Of a stretch of DNA of 64,000 nt, positions 1 to 9,275 are shown in pieces. The stretch comes from Bifidobacterium breve (lineage in GTDB: Bacteria; Actinomycetota; Thermoleophilia; Solirubrobacterales; Solirubrobacteraceae). The notes beneath the pieces were generated by a model. It was given only the letters and a program-made list of their open reading frames with translations, did not search any database and had not been told where the DNA came from. The DNA lies in contig CAMCVN010000006.1 of NCBI GenBank assembly GCA_945881845.1, positions 1-64,000 of the forward strand, given 5' to 3'. Numbering within the stretch: the stretch's first letter is position 1; each line of letters starts with the position of its first letter. Both the position numbers and the translations under genes were made by a program.

Positions 1-318
1 CTTGGCCCCGGCCTGGCTGTTCCGGCGTTGACGGCAGCGCTGGTCTCAGGCGTGCCGCGCGCAAACGCCGGCATCGCAGCAGCGGCATTCACAGGCAGCC
101 GGCAGGTCGGTGGCCTACTCGGCGTCGCCGTGTTCGGCGCGCTCGTCGGTACGGGAAACTTCGTGCCGCAGATGCGAGTGACTCTCTTCCTCGCAGCTGG
201 GGCGATGCTCGCCGCCGCACTTGTCGGCGGAATATTCGTCAGCTCGGGCGTCGGCGTCTCGACCGCCGAGGCGACGGTTGCAGATCTGGCCGCTGCGCCG
301 CCGGCCTCCGATAGTTGA
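1..318 (+). CDS. MFS transporter, DHA2 (EmrB/QacA) type, C-terminal fragment
   Basis: The reading frame is open from the first base, so only about the last 105 residues are seen. The peptide begins LGPGLAVPALTAALVSGVP and continues with SRQVGGLLGVAVFGAL. This pattern, a conserved proline/glycine helix followed by RQVGG-GVA, is typical of the late transmembrane helices of 14-TM DHA2 drug-efflux permeases. Another hydrophobic helix follows (LFLAAGAMLAAALVGGIFV) and then a short polar tail. By family it would export drugs or toxic organic compounds with proton antiport at the inner membrane; its substrate cannot be told from this fragment. The stop overlaps an upstream in-frame TTG of the next SDR frame, but the SDR probably starts further down at 378. 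Confidence 0.8.
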   Translation, partial: LGPGLAVPALTAALVSGVPRANAGIAAAAFTGSRQVGGLLGVAVFGALVGTGNFVPQMRVTLFLAAGAMLAAALVGGIFVSSGVGVSTAEATVADLAAAPPASDS

Positions 319-326
319 CCGTCCAA

Positions 327-370
327 CTGGCGCTTCCGCCAGCGTCAGCCGGAGCGCAACTCAGCGATCC
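327..370 (+). repeat. Hairpin plus ACTCAGCGATCC element, copy 1
   Basis: CTGGCG-CTTC-CGCCAG (327-342) is a perfect 6-bp stem with a 4-base loop. It is followed 16 bases later by ACTCAGCGATCC (359-370), 8 bases before the ATG of the SDR gene. A near copy occurs at 57625-57654: the same stem with loop CTTT, then ACTCAGGGATCC. Both lie in the leader of a plus-strand gene. The function is unknown; it could be a transcript structure, a regulator site or a dispersed repeat. Confidence 0.4.
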
Positions 371-377
371 TTCGCGG

Positions 378-1151
378 ATGCCTAATTCATCCAAAGTCGC
401 AGCAATTACGGGAGCAACTCAAGGGATCGGCCGCGCAGCTGCCGTTCGAATCGGAGCTACCGGGGCGACCGTCGCTCTCTGCGGGCGCAACGAGGCTGAA
501 GGCAAGATCACCGCTGAGCTGGTTGAGGCAGCTGGTGGAAAGGCAATCTTCACCGCTGTCGATGTGACCGACACCGATCGTCTCGACCAGTGGGTTAGGG
601 ATACCGCAGAGCAGAACGGACGGCTCGACTGGCTCGTAAACAACGCTGGAATGAACGGCGACAGCAAGCGACTTGAGGAAACCTCGGTCGATGAGTTCAT
701 GCAGATCATCAACACCAACCTTGTCTCGATCTTCTGCGCATCGCGAGCCGCAATCCCGATCATGCGTGCCAACGGCGGTGGCGCGATCGTGAACCTCGGT
801 TCAACGGCGAGCCTCCAAGGCTACGGACTGCTCAGCGCCTACACGGCTTCGAAGCATGCCGTGCTCGGACTAACGCGCAGCACTGCGCTCGAGAATGCCG
901 ATGTTCCGGTCCGCTGCAACGTGATCTGCCCGGGACCGATCGAGACGCCGTTGATGGAAGAGATCGAAGCGATCGTCAACCCTGACGATCCAGCCGCAGC
1001 GCGCACAATGTTTGAAGGAACGACAGCGCTGAAGCGCTACGGCAGCCCGGAAGAGGTCGCTGGCCTCATCTACTTCCTTCTCAGCGATGAAGCAAGCTAC
1101 ATCACGGGGACTTCCGTCTCGGTTGATGGCGGCGTAATGACCGGCGTCTAA
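378..1151 (+). CDS. SDR family NAD(P)-dependent oxidoreductase
   Basis: A classical short-chain dehydrogenase of 257 residues, the usual size. The Rossmann motif TGATQGIG is near residue 12, followed by NNAGMN, the catalytic Ser region (NLGSTAS) and the catalytic Y-x-x-x-K in YTASKHAV. The C-terminal end SYITGTSVSVDGGVMTG is the standard SDR substrate-loop/cofactor end. Family members oxidise or reduce hydroxyl/keto groups of small molecules or acyl-CoAs; the substrate is unknown. I place the start at the ATG at 378 because it puts the glycine-rich motif at the usual distance from the N-terminus. An upstream in-frame TTG at 315 would add an unlikely proline-rich leader. It lies between an efflux pump fragment and a luciferase-like oxidoreductase on the same strand. 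Confidence 0.9.
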   Translation: MPNSSKVAAITGATQGIGRAAAVRIGATGATVALCGRNEAEGKITAELVEAAGGKAIFTAVDVTDTDRLDQWVRDTAEQNGRLDWLVNNAGMNGDSKRLEETSVDEFMQIINTNLVSIFCASRAAIPIMRANGGGAIVNLGSTASLQGYGLLSAYTASKHAVLGLTRSTALENADVPVRCNVICPGPIETPLMEEIEAIVNPDDPAAARTMFEGTTALKRYGSPEEVAGLIYFLLSDEASYITGTSVSVDGGVMTGV

Positions 1152-1162
1152 CCAGACAGCTA

Positions 1163-1195
1163 CTGGCAATAGCGCCAGCCCCCGTCGTGGCGGGG
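1163..1195 (+). terminator. Tandem hairpins between SDR and LLM genes
   Basis: Two adjacent inverted repeats follow the SDR stop. CTGGC/GCCAG spans 1163-1178 with a 6-base loop. CCCCG/CGGGG spans 1180-1195 with a 6-base loop that includes a T-G wobble. No T-run follows, so this is at best a weak or Rho-assisted terminator or attenuator. Confidence 0.35.
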
Positions 1196-1213
1196 TCGTG
1201 AGACGCTTTAGGC

Positions 1214-2215
1214 ATGGAATTCGGATTTATGTACGTCCCCCGCTCTTTGGACGAGTCGCGCGCGGTCGCTGTGGCCGGCGAGTCATACGGCTTCTCCTGG
1301 ATCAGCGTCGCCGATTCGCCGACTGTCTACCAAGATTCGTACCTCCACCAGCTGGAGATTGCCCGTGCTGCTCCAACCGTCAAAGTCGGGCCGATGGTCA
1401 GCCACGTAGTCGTCCGCCATCCAATCATCGTCGGCAACCTGCTCGCAACGATGAACGAGTTCACTGACGGGCGAGCAATCGGAACGGTTGCGACAGGCAA
1501 CAGCGCAGCGCGCGGGCTCGGCCTCAAGCCCGCCAAACTGGCCGACTTGAAGCAGGCTGTTCTCGCGATCCAGTCCTACTGGCGAGGAGAGGGCGGGACC
1601 TTCCAAGAGTCTGAGATTCCTGTCACCGGGATTGAGCGCCCAGGTTGTCCAATCTTGATCGCCGCCGATGGCCCGAAAGCCGCTGCGCTCGCAGGCGAGG
1701 TCGGCGATGGCCTGCTCTACGGCGGAACTCTAGACCCAGAGATCCGGCGCAAGCGACTCGCCGCAGCGAAGATCGAGGGCGATCGACAGGCATGGATCGC
1801 CCCAACTGTCTCACTGTGCGAGACGCACGACGAGGTGCGGGACGATCTCGGAGCAATGGTCGTCGCGATGGCCAACAGGGCGATGCGTGAAGACCTGTCT
1901 GAGCGAGGAGTGCCGGCTGAGATTCAGGAGGACGTCCTCGAGATGCGGCGCGTATACGACTACGGCTTCCACGCCGACAACTCGCGTCCGAAGAACACAT
2001 CGCTCGTGAGCGAGCGGCTGACAAACTTCCTCATCGACACGCTCTGCATCTGGGGCGATGAAGCACGCTTCAAGGCGACGATCGACAGCCTCGCGGATGA
2101 GGGATGGACGGGGATCATGTTCATCCTCGGCCAGGCCGAACAGGAAAGCGTCGTGCACGCGCTGGGCAAGCGACTGCAAGACCTTGGATTCCTGAGCCCG
2201 GTCGCGGCCGCTTAA
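1214..2215 (+). CDS. LLM class flavin/F420-dependent oxidoreductase
   Basis: A bacterial-luciferase-like monooxygenase/reductase of 333 residues. The N-terminus MEFGFMYVP is the first beta strand of the TIM barrel. Family signatures follow: VGPMVSHVVVRHPIIVGNLLATMNEFTDGRAIGTVATGNSA, in which the strand ending TGNSA contacts the cofactor, and then PILIAADGPKAAALAGEVGDGLLYGG, which is like the F420-dependent Mer/Fgd branch. Members use FMNH2 or reduced F420 to oxidise or reduce organic substrates. It is only distantly like the two LLM proteins at 13343-14365 and 59188-60219, which are close to each other. The start follows a poor ribosome site. It converges on the sensor kinase gene, with only 17 bases between stops. 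Confidence 0.85.
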   Translation: MEFGFMYVPRSLDESRAVAVAGESYGFSWISVADSPTVYQDSYLHQLEIARAAPTVKVGPMVSHVVVRHPIIVGNLLATMNEFTDGRAIGTVATGNSAARGLGLKPAKLADLKQAVLAIQSYWRGEGGTFQESEIPVTGIERPGCPILIAADGPKAAALAGEVGDGLLYGGTLDPEIRRKRLAAAKIEGDRQAWIAPTVSLCETHDEVRDDLGAMVVAMANRAMREDLSERGVPAEIQEDVLEMRRVYDYGFHADNSRPKNTSLVSERLTNFLIDTLCIWGDEARFKATIDSLADEGWTGIMFILGQAEQESVVHALGKRLQDLGFLSPVAAA

Positions 2216-2232
2216 CTCAGCTGCAGAAGCTC

Positions 2233-4209
2233 TTACGCACCGTCTGCCGCGGGCGGTGTCTGCTCCGAGGGTCTAGGCACAGTCGCCGTCACGCGCGTAC
2301 CGCCTGACTCAGCCGCCTCAAGAACAAGAGCACCACCTTCATCCTGAATTATCCGCTCCAGCGCTCTCAATCCGTGTCCGCCGCCAGCCACGCCCGCGCG
2401 ACCGTCCTCGCCACGACCATCGTCGGCGACGATCAGGGCCAGGTCCCCTTGCCGATCAATCTTGAGCGTCAGCGTGGCCGTACAAGGGCCGGCGTGTTTG
2501 GCAGCGTTGACGAGCGATTCGCGCGCGACTCTCACGAGCGCGTCAGCGACAGTCAGGCGAAGCTCCTCGCAGGCCGCGAGAGCATCCTGATCTAGCCGCA
2601 GATGGATCGGCGTTGAAAACTCATCCTCGACCCCAGAAACGATCGAGGAGAGACGGGCGCTGAGGTCGGTCGCAGATGGAGGCGACAAGCGGTTTATGAC
2701 TGTGCGGATCGCGATGTCGCCGCGGACCAACAAGCCGCGCGAACGTTTGACTGCAGTCGCAACGTCAACGCCAAGTTCATCCTCCTGCACGAGAATTGCG
2801 TCAAGGCTCATCTGGGCAGCGAAGAGAATCTGCGCGACATCATCGTGGAGGTCGTCGGCGAGCAGTTGGCGTTCGTGGGCGCGGGCCAGTTCAGAACGCT
2901 GCTGCTGATAGCGCTCTGCGGCGCGCGCGAGCGCAGCCAGGTTCGCCATCCGTACCATTGAGCGGCGCTCGTTCTGTGCGAACGGTTCGCCCCGGTTTCG
3001 AAATGCTGCGAGCGTTCCGATGCGCTGATGGCCAAGCAGAATCGGCACATAGAATGCTGCCCAGCCCGGATCGCCCGGGCTCTTCGGCCCTATCACGTAA
3101 GCGCGAATGCCAGGCTCGGTATCAGCTTCATCGAGAACTGTTTCTTCAAGTCCGGGATGCCCGATCCCGGACCGGGCGATTGTCGTGACGCCATCCCCTG
3201 ACACAATCGCGACGAGATTCGCGTCGGTCGAAACGCACAACTCCTCGAGCGCTGGCACTACCGAGTCACCGGTCGCCGCACCGGACGCGACACGGACCGC
3301 CATGTCGGTCAGGATCTCCTCCAACCGCTGTTGCCGCCGCTGGTGGAACATCATCGCCCCGAGGGCCAGGATGTTCGCAATCCGCGGCGCAAGCGCGAGT
3401 GCCTGCTCGACGTCCTCGATCACGAATGGTTCGCCCTTGTCGGCGATGTGCAGTACGCCCACATTCCGCAGCGGAACCGTCATCAACTGGCGCAACTCGA
3501 GGGCTTCCACATACCCCTGACGAATCCCGAGATCACCTCCTGTGTGGTTACTGAGATACGGCAGACCGGTCGTGAAGACCCGCGCTGAGTTGCTGAACTG
3601 CTCAAACACGCTGACGCGATGCGACGCAGTGACCTCACCATCGGCTCCGAAACTGCCTGGCATCTGCTGGAGCGTGATCGCCTGTGTGTCGGCAATCATT
3701 ACTCCAACCCGGGCGCCGCCGAAATGGGGCGCTAGCGCCCGCGTCAGCGCGAGGCAGAGATCACGAAGATCGCCGGCGCGGAGCACAAGATCATCGAGCT
3801 CGGCCAGCAGGTCGGGTGGCGCCGGATCCGGAGCCGGTCGGCGTGCCAGCGCCAGCGCCAGCGCTGCCTGAGCTGCAAACACCGGAAGCAGGGCCGGGTT
3901 ATCGAAGCTGCCAGACGACTGCTTCAGTACGTAGACGATTCCGAAGCACTCGCCTTCGAAGATCGCTTCCGCACTATCAACCTCGGCAAACTCCCGCTCG
4001 AGGATCTGCAGCGCGGCTTCCCTGCTCTGGAGCTCTAATGCTTCCGTGACCAGTGCGGACAACCCGTCGCCGCCAGCCACGACGCGTGAGAGACCGTCTT
4101 CACTGACGACCACCGCGTGGTCGCCGCCTACGACGCTGCGCGTCCGCGCAGCCAAGCTAGCTAGATCGAGATCCAGCGACCTAACGCCGACGCGAGTCTC
4201 CGTCGTCAC
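2233..4209 (-). CDS. GAF-domain sensor histidine kinase (NarL/DegS-type)
   Basis: A 658-residue soluble kinase with no transmembrane segment. The N-terminal half has GAF-like sensory regions, with the clearest around residues 140-285 and 295-440. A HisKA_3 dimerisation helix follows with the phospho-acceptor in ADDLHDDVAQ, His about 455. The HATPase_c domain shows an N-box (RESLVNAAKHA, about 562-572), a G1 box (DDGRG, about 596) and GGGHGLRALERI (about 605-615). Such kinases sense an intracellular ligand or redox signal and phosphorylate a LuxR-type regulator. The partner is clearly the gene directly upstream, with which it overlaps by 4 bases. A catabolic signal for the flanking lipid/ketone genes is plausible but not shown. 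Confidence 0.92.
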   Translation of the reverse strand: MTTETRVGVRSLDLDLASLAARTRSVVGGDHAVVVSEDGLSRVVAGGDGLSALVTEALELQSREAALQILEREFAEVDSAEAIFEGECFGIVYVLKQSSGSFDNPALLPVFAAQAALALALARRPAPDPAPPDLLAELDDLVLRAGDLRDLCLALTRALAPHFGGARVGVMIADTQAITLQQMPGSFGADGEVTASHRVSVFEQFSNSARVFTTGLPYLSNHTGGDLGIRQGYVEALELRQLMTVPLRNVGVLHIADKGEPFVIEDVEQALALAPRIANILALGAMMFHQRRQQRLEEILTDMAVRVASGAATGDSVVPALEELCVSTDANLVAIVSGDGVTTIARSGIGHPGLEETVLDEADTEPGIRAYVIGPKSPGDPGWAAFYVPILLGHQRIGTLAAFRNRGEPFAQNERRSMVRMANLAALARAAERYQQQRSELARAHERQLLADDLHDDVAQILFAAQMSLDAILVQEDELGVDVATAVKRSRGLLVRGDIAIRTVINRLSPPSATDLSARLSSIVSGVEDEFSTPIHLRLDQDALAACEELRLTVADALVRVARESLVNAAKHAGPCTATLTLKIDRQGDLALIVADDGRGEDGRAGVAGGGHGLRALERIIQDEGGALVLEAAESGGTRVTATVPRPSEQTPPAADGA

Positions 4210-4874
4210 TTAGAGAGGCTCGGGATACCTGCCTCACCGGCGGGCGCAATGAATCCCGTGCGGATCGCTTTCGCGATCAGTTCGGTCTTCGTACGGGCGG
4301 CGAACTTGGTTTTCAGCTTCTGGACGTGGAAGCGAACTGTTGACTCTGAGATGAAGAGGCGGCTGCCAATTTCACGATTCGTGAAGCCCTGGGCTGCGAG
4401 TTCGAGCACGCGCTCTTGCTGCGGAGTTGGCGTCGCCTCTTTGGTCCGGCTGCTCACAACGGCGTGCAGCTGGCGCACAATCTGTGGGCCCGCCATCGCG
4501 CCGACCTCGTTCGTTCCGTCCATTACGCGCTCGATCGTCGCCACCAGCTCGGGCAGTCCGGCTGCCTTCGTGACATAACCGACAGCACCGGCAGCTAGCG
4601 CGCCGCGCACCGTTTCCTCGCTCAGGTAAGTGGTGAGAATGATCACAGACGTGCTGGGGAAATCTCGCGTCAGCTCCCGCGTTAGGTCTTCGCCACGCAT
4701 GTCCGGGAGCCGGAGGTCGACCAGAGCGATGTCCGGCAACGTCTGGCGAACGGCCCGGAGTGCTTCCTGGCCTGAGCCCGATTCAGCGACGACTTCAAAG
4801 CGACTGTCAGCAGATAGGCTGACCTTTAGCCCCTCGCGCACTATCTCGTGATCATCAACGATCATTATTCGCAT
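4206..4874 (-). CDS. LuxR/NarL-family response regulator
   Basis: 222 residues. The receiver domain (1-120) has acidic D7-D8, the phospho-acceptor D53 in DIALVDLRLPD, the conserved T81 and K103. The GerE/LuxR helix-turn-helix is at about 148-208 (TPQQERVLELAAQGFTNREIG...SESTVRFHVQKL). It should bind DNA as a dimer when phosphorylated by the kinase encoded just downstream, whose start overlaps its stop by 4 bases. The start is supported by a strong ribosome site, AGGAGG, about 9 bases before the ATG. The 130 bases upstream hold its own promoter and the presumed terminator of the hydantoinase operon. Target genes are unknown; the adjacent catabolic run at 5005-17481 is the natural candidate. 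Confidence 0.95.
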   Translation of the reverse strand: MRIMIVDDHEIVREGLKVSLSADSRFEVVAESGSGQEALRAVRQTLPDIALVDLRLPDMRGEDLTRELTRDFPSTSVIILTTYLSEETVRGALAAGAVGYVTKAAGLPELVATIERVMDGTNEVGAMAGPQIVRQLHAVVSSRTKEATPTPQQERVLELAAQGFTNREIGSRLFISESTVRFHVQKLKTKFAARTKTELIAKAIRTGFIAPAGEAGIPSLSK

Positions 4875-4949
4875 ATTGCTCTCCTCCTACCTAACGGTCG
4901 GTCGGCCGTCCAATGAGGAACCCTACACGATAATTCTCGCGCCGCAATC

Positions 4950-4972
4950 CCGGGCGTCGATCCGGCGCCCGG
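4950..4972 (-). terminator. Candidate terminator of the 5005-17481 run
   Basis: CCGGGCG (4950-4956) pairs with CGCCCGG (4966-4972), a 7-bp all-GC-rich stem with a 9-base loop, about 32 bases past the hydantoinase B stop on the minus strand. No clear U-tract follows. Confidence 0.5.
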
Positions 4973-5004
4973 CACTCCAACAGAAGCTTTGCCCTTCAGG
5001 TTCT

Positions 5005-7173
5005 CTAGCTGAGAGCCTGAGCTGAAGGCAGCCGCTCGAGCGTATCCGTCGTCACGTCGACGCCGAGACTGGCTGCGCAGCTTGGGCAGAAGTGCTCGCG
5101 CGTTACAACGCGCGGCTCCTCAAGACGATCGCGAACGATCATCTCCAGCTGTGCATAGCGCTCAGCAATTGGCGTCTCAACGCAGACAGCCCCGTCACGC
5201 CAGTTGCCATCCGCCTCAGCGAGGCTCTCGTCGCAGGATGCGCATGACCAGCGGCCATCGCTTCGGTGCGTTGAGATGCCGATCAGTGGCGGCGCTTTCA
5301 TCTCTTTGCTCGGCTTGCTGCCGATGCGATCATGGAGAACCTGTTCGCGGCGGGCCGCAGTCGCCTTCTCATCGAGAGCCTGTGAACCGTCGACAACGAC
5401 GCCGTAGATCTGGTTGGCGTGTTCTTCGGTTACGTAGCCGGCGATGATGTCGTCGACAACCTTCGATGGCTCGCGCAGTAGCGGATCGCCGAGTCCGGCG
5501 CCGCCACCAGAGGTCGCAACGAAGACGTCGCCGCGGCCGAGGTTGATATGCGTGATTTTCGAGCGAACAGCCTCTGCGTTGCCCTCAAGCCGTTCCCTCG
5601 TCGGGAGCACACCCGCGTCAATCAGGGCACCAACGTTTGAATCACGAACCGGATGGAACGAACCTCCCGAACCCGGGTAGCCACCGCCAACACCATGCGG
5701 CGGAACTTGAGCGCAAGCGTTGAAACATGGGCCAGCCATGCTGTCGCTGTAATGAATTGCGTAGGCCTGATCTAGCGACTGGCCACCGCGCATCTGCCCT
5801 GGACCGCCCGAGTTTGCGACCAAGCGGCGCCAGAGGAAGAGAACTGGATCGGCGCCCTCGTGGTTCTCGATATCCGGGATCCCGCCGCCGGTCGTGCAGG
5901 TCAAACCGTAAGCGTCCTGACCATCGTTGATTGTCTGCCCGCCACCACCTGAGCCAATCGCGTTGTCGGGGTAGAAGACGACCGAGATGCCATCGTGCTG
6001 GTTGGTGCCAAACAGCGCGTTGCCGGGGAAGCCATCCTGATGCTGACCAGCCAGCCGGCTGCGCAGGACCGGATCATCGCTGAGCGCCAATGCTTGGCAG
6101 ATTACGTCCTTGGCAAGCTTGCAGGCGCGCATTCCAACCTCGGAGTGCGCGTTGCTGACAGGAGCCGGCGGCACGGAGTTCACGATCGTTCCTGGCTCGC
6201 CGAGCTCAACTGTGATCGGCCGCCAAAGCCCGCCGTTGACGGGGAGGTCGCCGTATACGAGCGTCGTCATCAGCCCGGTCATCGCCTGACCGAACATCGG
6301 GCCTTCCGTCGAGTTGACAAAGGCGTCGATCTGCGGCACACCGGAGTAGGTGAAGCGGAGGTCGGTGCCGTCGACTTCGAGGCTGCAGCGCAGCTCGAGT
6401 AGGCGGTCCGGCCCTTCATGGCCGTCGAACTCATTCCAGTCGACCGCCTCGTAGACGCCGTCAGGCATCTTGCCGATCCGGTCGCGCAGTACCTGCTCGC
6501 TGAGGTCCTTGTTGATCTCGCAGTAGGCCTGATGCGCCTCAAGGCCAAACTCGTCGATGATCTGATGGAGCTTGGCCGTCGCCGTGTTGTTCGAGGCGAC
6601 CATCGAGCGGATGTCGTTCAGGACAGCACCTGGAGCGCGAACGTTTGCTGCGATGTAATTCTCCCACTCGGGATCGATAATTCCGTCGCGGATGATCTTG
6701 ATTGGAGGAAAGCGCATTCCCTCCTGCCAAACGTCGTGAGCGCCGGGAGCGTAGCCTGAGATTCCCACGCCTCCGACGTCCAGAACGTGCATGTTGGCGA
6801 ACGACCAGCCGAGGTGCTCGCCGTTGTAGAAGGTCGGCATGATGATCGAAACGTCGCCCTGGTGCATCGCTCCGCCGGTGTGCGGATCGTTGACGATCCA
6901 ACCGTCGCCCGGGTTCAGCTCTGCGCCTTCACGAACGAGTTCGGCGATCACCTGCGTGCCGATCAACGACGAACCGACATGGAAGAGGACGTAGGACGAG
7001 AAGCCGAGGTGTTCCGGCGTGAGATCCATAAGGCAGGTCGAGAAGTCCTTCGACTCCGTAACGATCGGCGAACCAGAGGTCCGCACGAGCGTAATTGCCA
7101 TCTCGTCTGTCAGGTTTTGTAGCGCCTTCCGATGTACTTCGGCGGCGATGACGTCGTAATCAGCAGTGCTCAT
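5005..7173 (-). CDS. Hydantoinase B/acetone-carboxylase alpha-type protein with C-terminal zinc domain
   Basis: 722 residues. Residues 1-600 form a HyuB/oxoprolinase-B domain (DVIAAEVHRKALQNLTDEMA near the start; VNDPHTGGAMHQGD; GGGGQTINDGQ; TSGGGAGLGDPLLREP near the end). About 100 extra residues carry paired cysteines, C644-x-x-C647 and C696-x-x-C699, resembling the separate zinc-bearing gamma subunit of acetone/acetophenone carboxylases. Family enzymes use ATP, through the partner A subunit, to carboxylate ketones or open cyclic amides. It is 8 bases downstream of the matching HyuA gene with an AGGAG ribosome site, so the two form one enzyme. The substrate is unknown; hydantoinase, oxoprolinase or lactamase activity are alternatives to ketone carboxylation. 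Confidence 0.88.
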   Translation of the reverse strand: MSTADYDVIAAEVHRKALQNLTDEMAITLVRTSGSPIVTESKDFSTCLMDLTPEHLGFSSYVLFHVGSSLIGTQVIAELVREGAELNPGDGWIVNDPHTGGAMHQGDVSIIMPTFYNGEHLGWSFANMHVLDVGGVGISGYAPGAHDVWQEGMRFPPIKIIRDGIIDPEWENYIAANVRAPGAVLNDIRSMVASNNTATAKLHQIIDEFGLEAHQAYCEINKDLSEQVLRDRIGKMPDGVYEAVDWNEFDGHEGPDRLLELRCSLEVDGTDLRFTYSGVPQIDAFVNSTEGPMFGQAMTGLMTTLVYGDLPVNGGLWRPITVELGEPGTIVNSVPPAPVSNAHSEVGMRACKLAKDVICQALALSDDPVLRSRLAGQHQDGFPGNALFGTNQHDGISVVFYPDNAIGSGGGGQTINDGQDAYGLTCTTGGGIPDIENHEGADPVLFLWRRLVANSGGPGQMRGGQSLDQAYAIHYSDSMAGPCFNACAQVPPHGVGGGYPGSGGSFHPVRDSNVGALIDAGVLPTRERLEGNAEAVRSKITHINLGRGDVFVATSGGGAGLGDPLLREPSKVVDDIIAGYVTEEHANQIYGVVVDGSQALDEKATAARREQVLHDRIGSKPSKEMKAPPLIGISTHRSDGRWSCASCDESLAEADGNWRDGAVCVETPIAERYAQLEMIVRDRLEEPRVVTREHFCPSCAASLGVDVTTDTLERLPSAQALS

Positions 7174-7181
7174 GTCTCTCC

Positions 7182-9275
7182 TCAGCGCGTTAGGACGTAG
7201 TTCATGTATTCATCGCGCTCCGCCGTGGTTCCGGGGGGCACGTAAATCGTTGTGTCGACCGCATCGATGATCGCCGGTCCTTCGACACGGCTGCCTACGG
7301 TCATGCTTGCATCGTCAATGACCGGGATCTCTTCCCATCGACGCTCGGTCGGAAGGAATACACGGCGCATTTCGCGCGTTAGATCGCTCGACGCTGGCTC
7401 GGCTGATGCCTTGCCAAAGTCCGGACGATCCTGCTGGCCGGTAACCGTGACGCTGTAGTTGATCAGCGAGGCCGGAACACCCTTCCAGGCAGTTCCCTCT
7501 CCGTAAGTGCGCTCATACATGGCGAGGAAGTTGTCAAAGATCTCCTCCGCATCTTCAGCTTTCAGCTCCCGTGCTGGCATCGCCACCGTCAGCTCGTAAG
7601 CCTGACCGTGGAAGCGAATGTCAGCGGTGCGTTGAACGTCAATCTGATCGCGCGTGAAGCCTTCCGTTTCCATCTGCTGGATTGCTTCTTCAACCATCCG
7701 GTCGGCGATCTCGTTGACGCGTACGACGCCTTCTGGCTTCGAAAGATCCCAGCCAACGCCTTGATCGTTACGAAGGACGTAGTCCGCCGAGAGCAGGCCG
7801 AGAGCGCAGAAGACAGAACTGTTCTGCGGGATAACGATCGTCTCGATACCGAGCCGTTCCGCTATCTGCGAAGCGAACAGCGGAAGTGTTCCGCCGTAGG
7901 CTAGGAAGAGGAACTCGCGCGGATCATGGCCCTTGCCGACGCTTACTTCGCGGACGGCGTTGGCCATGTTGACAACGACCAGATCGTGCATCGATGCTGC
8001 AGCGTCCTCTGTCGACCAGCCGAAACGCTCGCCGAACGTGTCGTCAAGGACACCCTTGGAGAGTTCAGGCTGAAGTTGGACACGGCCACCGAGGTAGCGC
8101 TCTGGGTCGATGAAACCAAGCGTGACCATTGCGTCTGTGACGGTCGGCTCTTCTCCGCCGCGTCCCAAGGCCGCAGGCCCAGGAGTTGAGCCGGCGCTCT
8201 GCGGCCCAACCTGTGGAACGCCTCGCTCACTGACCCAACCGATCGAACCGCCGCCAGCGCCGACCGAAACAACGTCGACGATGTTGACGCCGGTCATGAA
8301 GGGGCCGAGCTCAAGGTTCTTGTCGATGTGAATCTCGTTGTCGACAACGATTCCCGTGTCGAAGCTGGTGCCGCCCATGTCTCCGAGCAGCACGCGGGTC
8401 TTACCCATCCGCTTGGCGAGCTCGTTTGAACCGATCGCGCCGGCAGCTGGGCCTGACCCAAGCAGACCGAGGGGGTACTGGCGGGCCTTCTCGAGGCTGA
8501 TTCCGCCGCCGAGCCCTTGGAAGAACGCGAGTCCGCCCTTGAGTCCAGCGGTGCGCAGCTTCTCGTTGAGCGAGGTCAGGTAGACCTCGGCGCGGTCCTG
8601 AACGAACGAGTTCAGGATCGCTGTCGTCCAGCGCCGAGTCTCGCCCTCAACCGGGAAGACACGATGCGACGGCGTGATGAAGATGTCGGGGTAGATCTCC
8701 TTGATCGCCTTCTCGGCAGCGAGCTCGTGCTCGGTGTTGGCGTGGCTCCATAGGAAACAGATCGAAAGCGCATCAACGCCAACCTCCTCAACGAGGTAGC
8801 GCGCCTGTGCCTTGACCTGCTCAAGATCGAGCGGAACAAGGACGGTCCCTGACCAGTCGATCCGCTCGTCGATCTCAACGATCGCGCGGCGATCAACTAG
8901 GTCCGGGACGTTGAGCTGAAGGTGATCGTCAATCTCGGTTGTACGCGGGCCGCCGGCGAGGCGGAAGGCATCGCGGAACCCGTTCGTGACGAGCACACCA
9001 ACACGCGAGCCGCGAAGCTGCGTGATCGTGTTGGTGACAACGGTCGTGCCGTTGATGAAAAGCTTGGTCCTGTCGAGCAGCTCGTCCATGCTGAGCTCGT
9101 AGTTCACGGCGGCAACCTCAACCGCCTCGAGCACGCCGCGACTGAAGTCGTCGTAGGTTGTCAGCGCCTTGCCGCGCTCAACACGGCCGTCGTAGACGAC
9201 CGAAACGTCTGTGTGGGTTCCTCCCACATCGACGCCAATAAATGCTTGTTTTCCGTTTGCCTTCGTGTCAGTCAT
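7182..9275 (-). CDS. Hydantoinase A/acetone-carboxylase beta-type ATPase subunit
   Basis: 697 residues, the normal HyuA length. ATP-binding (actin-like fold) signatures are clear: GVDVGGTHTDVSVVYDG near residue 15, LGDMGGTSFDTGIV mid-protein, then SVGAGGGSIGWV, VGPQSAGSTPGPAALGRGG and EPTVTDA. The C-terminus carries the usual beta-rich Hydant_A_C region. The subunit phosphorylates substrate and/or bicarbonate for the HyuB-type partner encoded 8 bases downstream. The start has a good AGGAG site (AGGAGaaaaATG) and overlaps the stop of the upstream acyl-CoA ligase by 8 bases, so ligase, A and B are translationally linked. That echoes acetophenone carboxylase, whose beta-keto acid product is activated by a dedicated CoA ligase. 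Confidence 0.9.
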   Translation of the reverse strand: MTDTKANGKQAFIGVDVGGTHTDVSVVYDGRVERGKALTTYDDFSRGVLEAVEVAAVNYELSMDELLDRTKLFINGTTVVTNTITQLRGSRVGVLVTNGFRDAFRLAGGPRTTEIDDHLQLNVPDLVDRRAIVEIDERIDWSGTVLVPLDLEQVKAQARYLVEEVGVDALSICFLWSHANTEHELAAEKAIKEIYPDIFITPSHRVFPVEGETRRWTTAILNSFVQDRAEVYLTSLNEKLRTAGLKGGLAFFQGLGGGISLEKARQYPLGLLGSGPAAGAIGSNELAKRMGKTRVLLGDMGGTSFDTGIVVDNEIHIDKNLELGPFMTGVNIVDVVSVGAGGGSIGWVSERGVPQVGPQSAGSTPGPAALGRGGEEPTVTDAMVTLGFIDPERYLGGRVQLQPELSKGVLDDTFGERFGWSTEDAAASMHDLVVVNMANAVREVSVGKGHDPREFLFLAYGGTLPLFASQIAERLGIETIVIPQNSSVFCALGLLSADYVLRNDQGVGWDLSKPEGVVRVNEIADRMVEEAIQQMETEGFTRDQIDVQRTADIRFHGQAYELTVAMPARELKAEDAEEIFDNFLAMYERTYGEGTAWKGVPASLINYSVTVTGQQDRPDFGKASAEPASSDLTREMRRVFLPTERRWEEIPVIDDASMTVGSRVEGPAIIDAVDTTIYVPPGTTAERDEYMNYVLTR

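Noticed and set aside
315-377. N-terminal extension of the first SDR from a TTG
   Set aside because: It would add a proline/alanine-rich peptide and cover the hairpin element; the ATG at 378 gives a normal SDR length.
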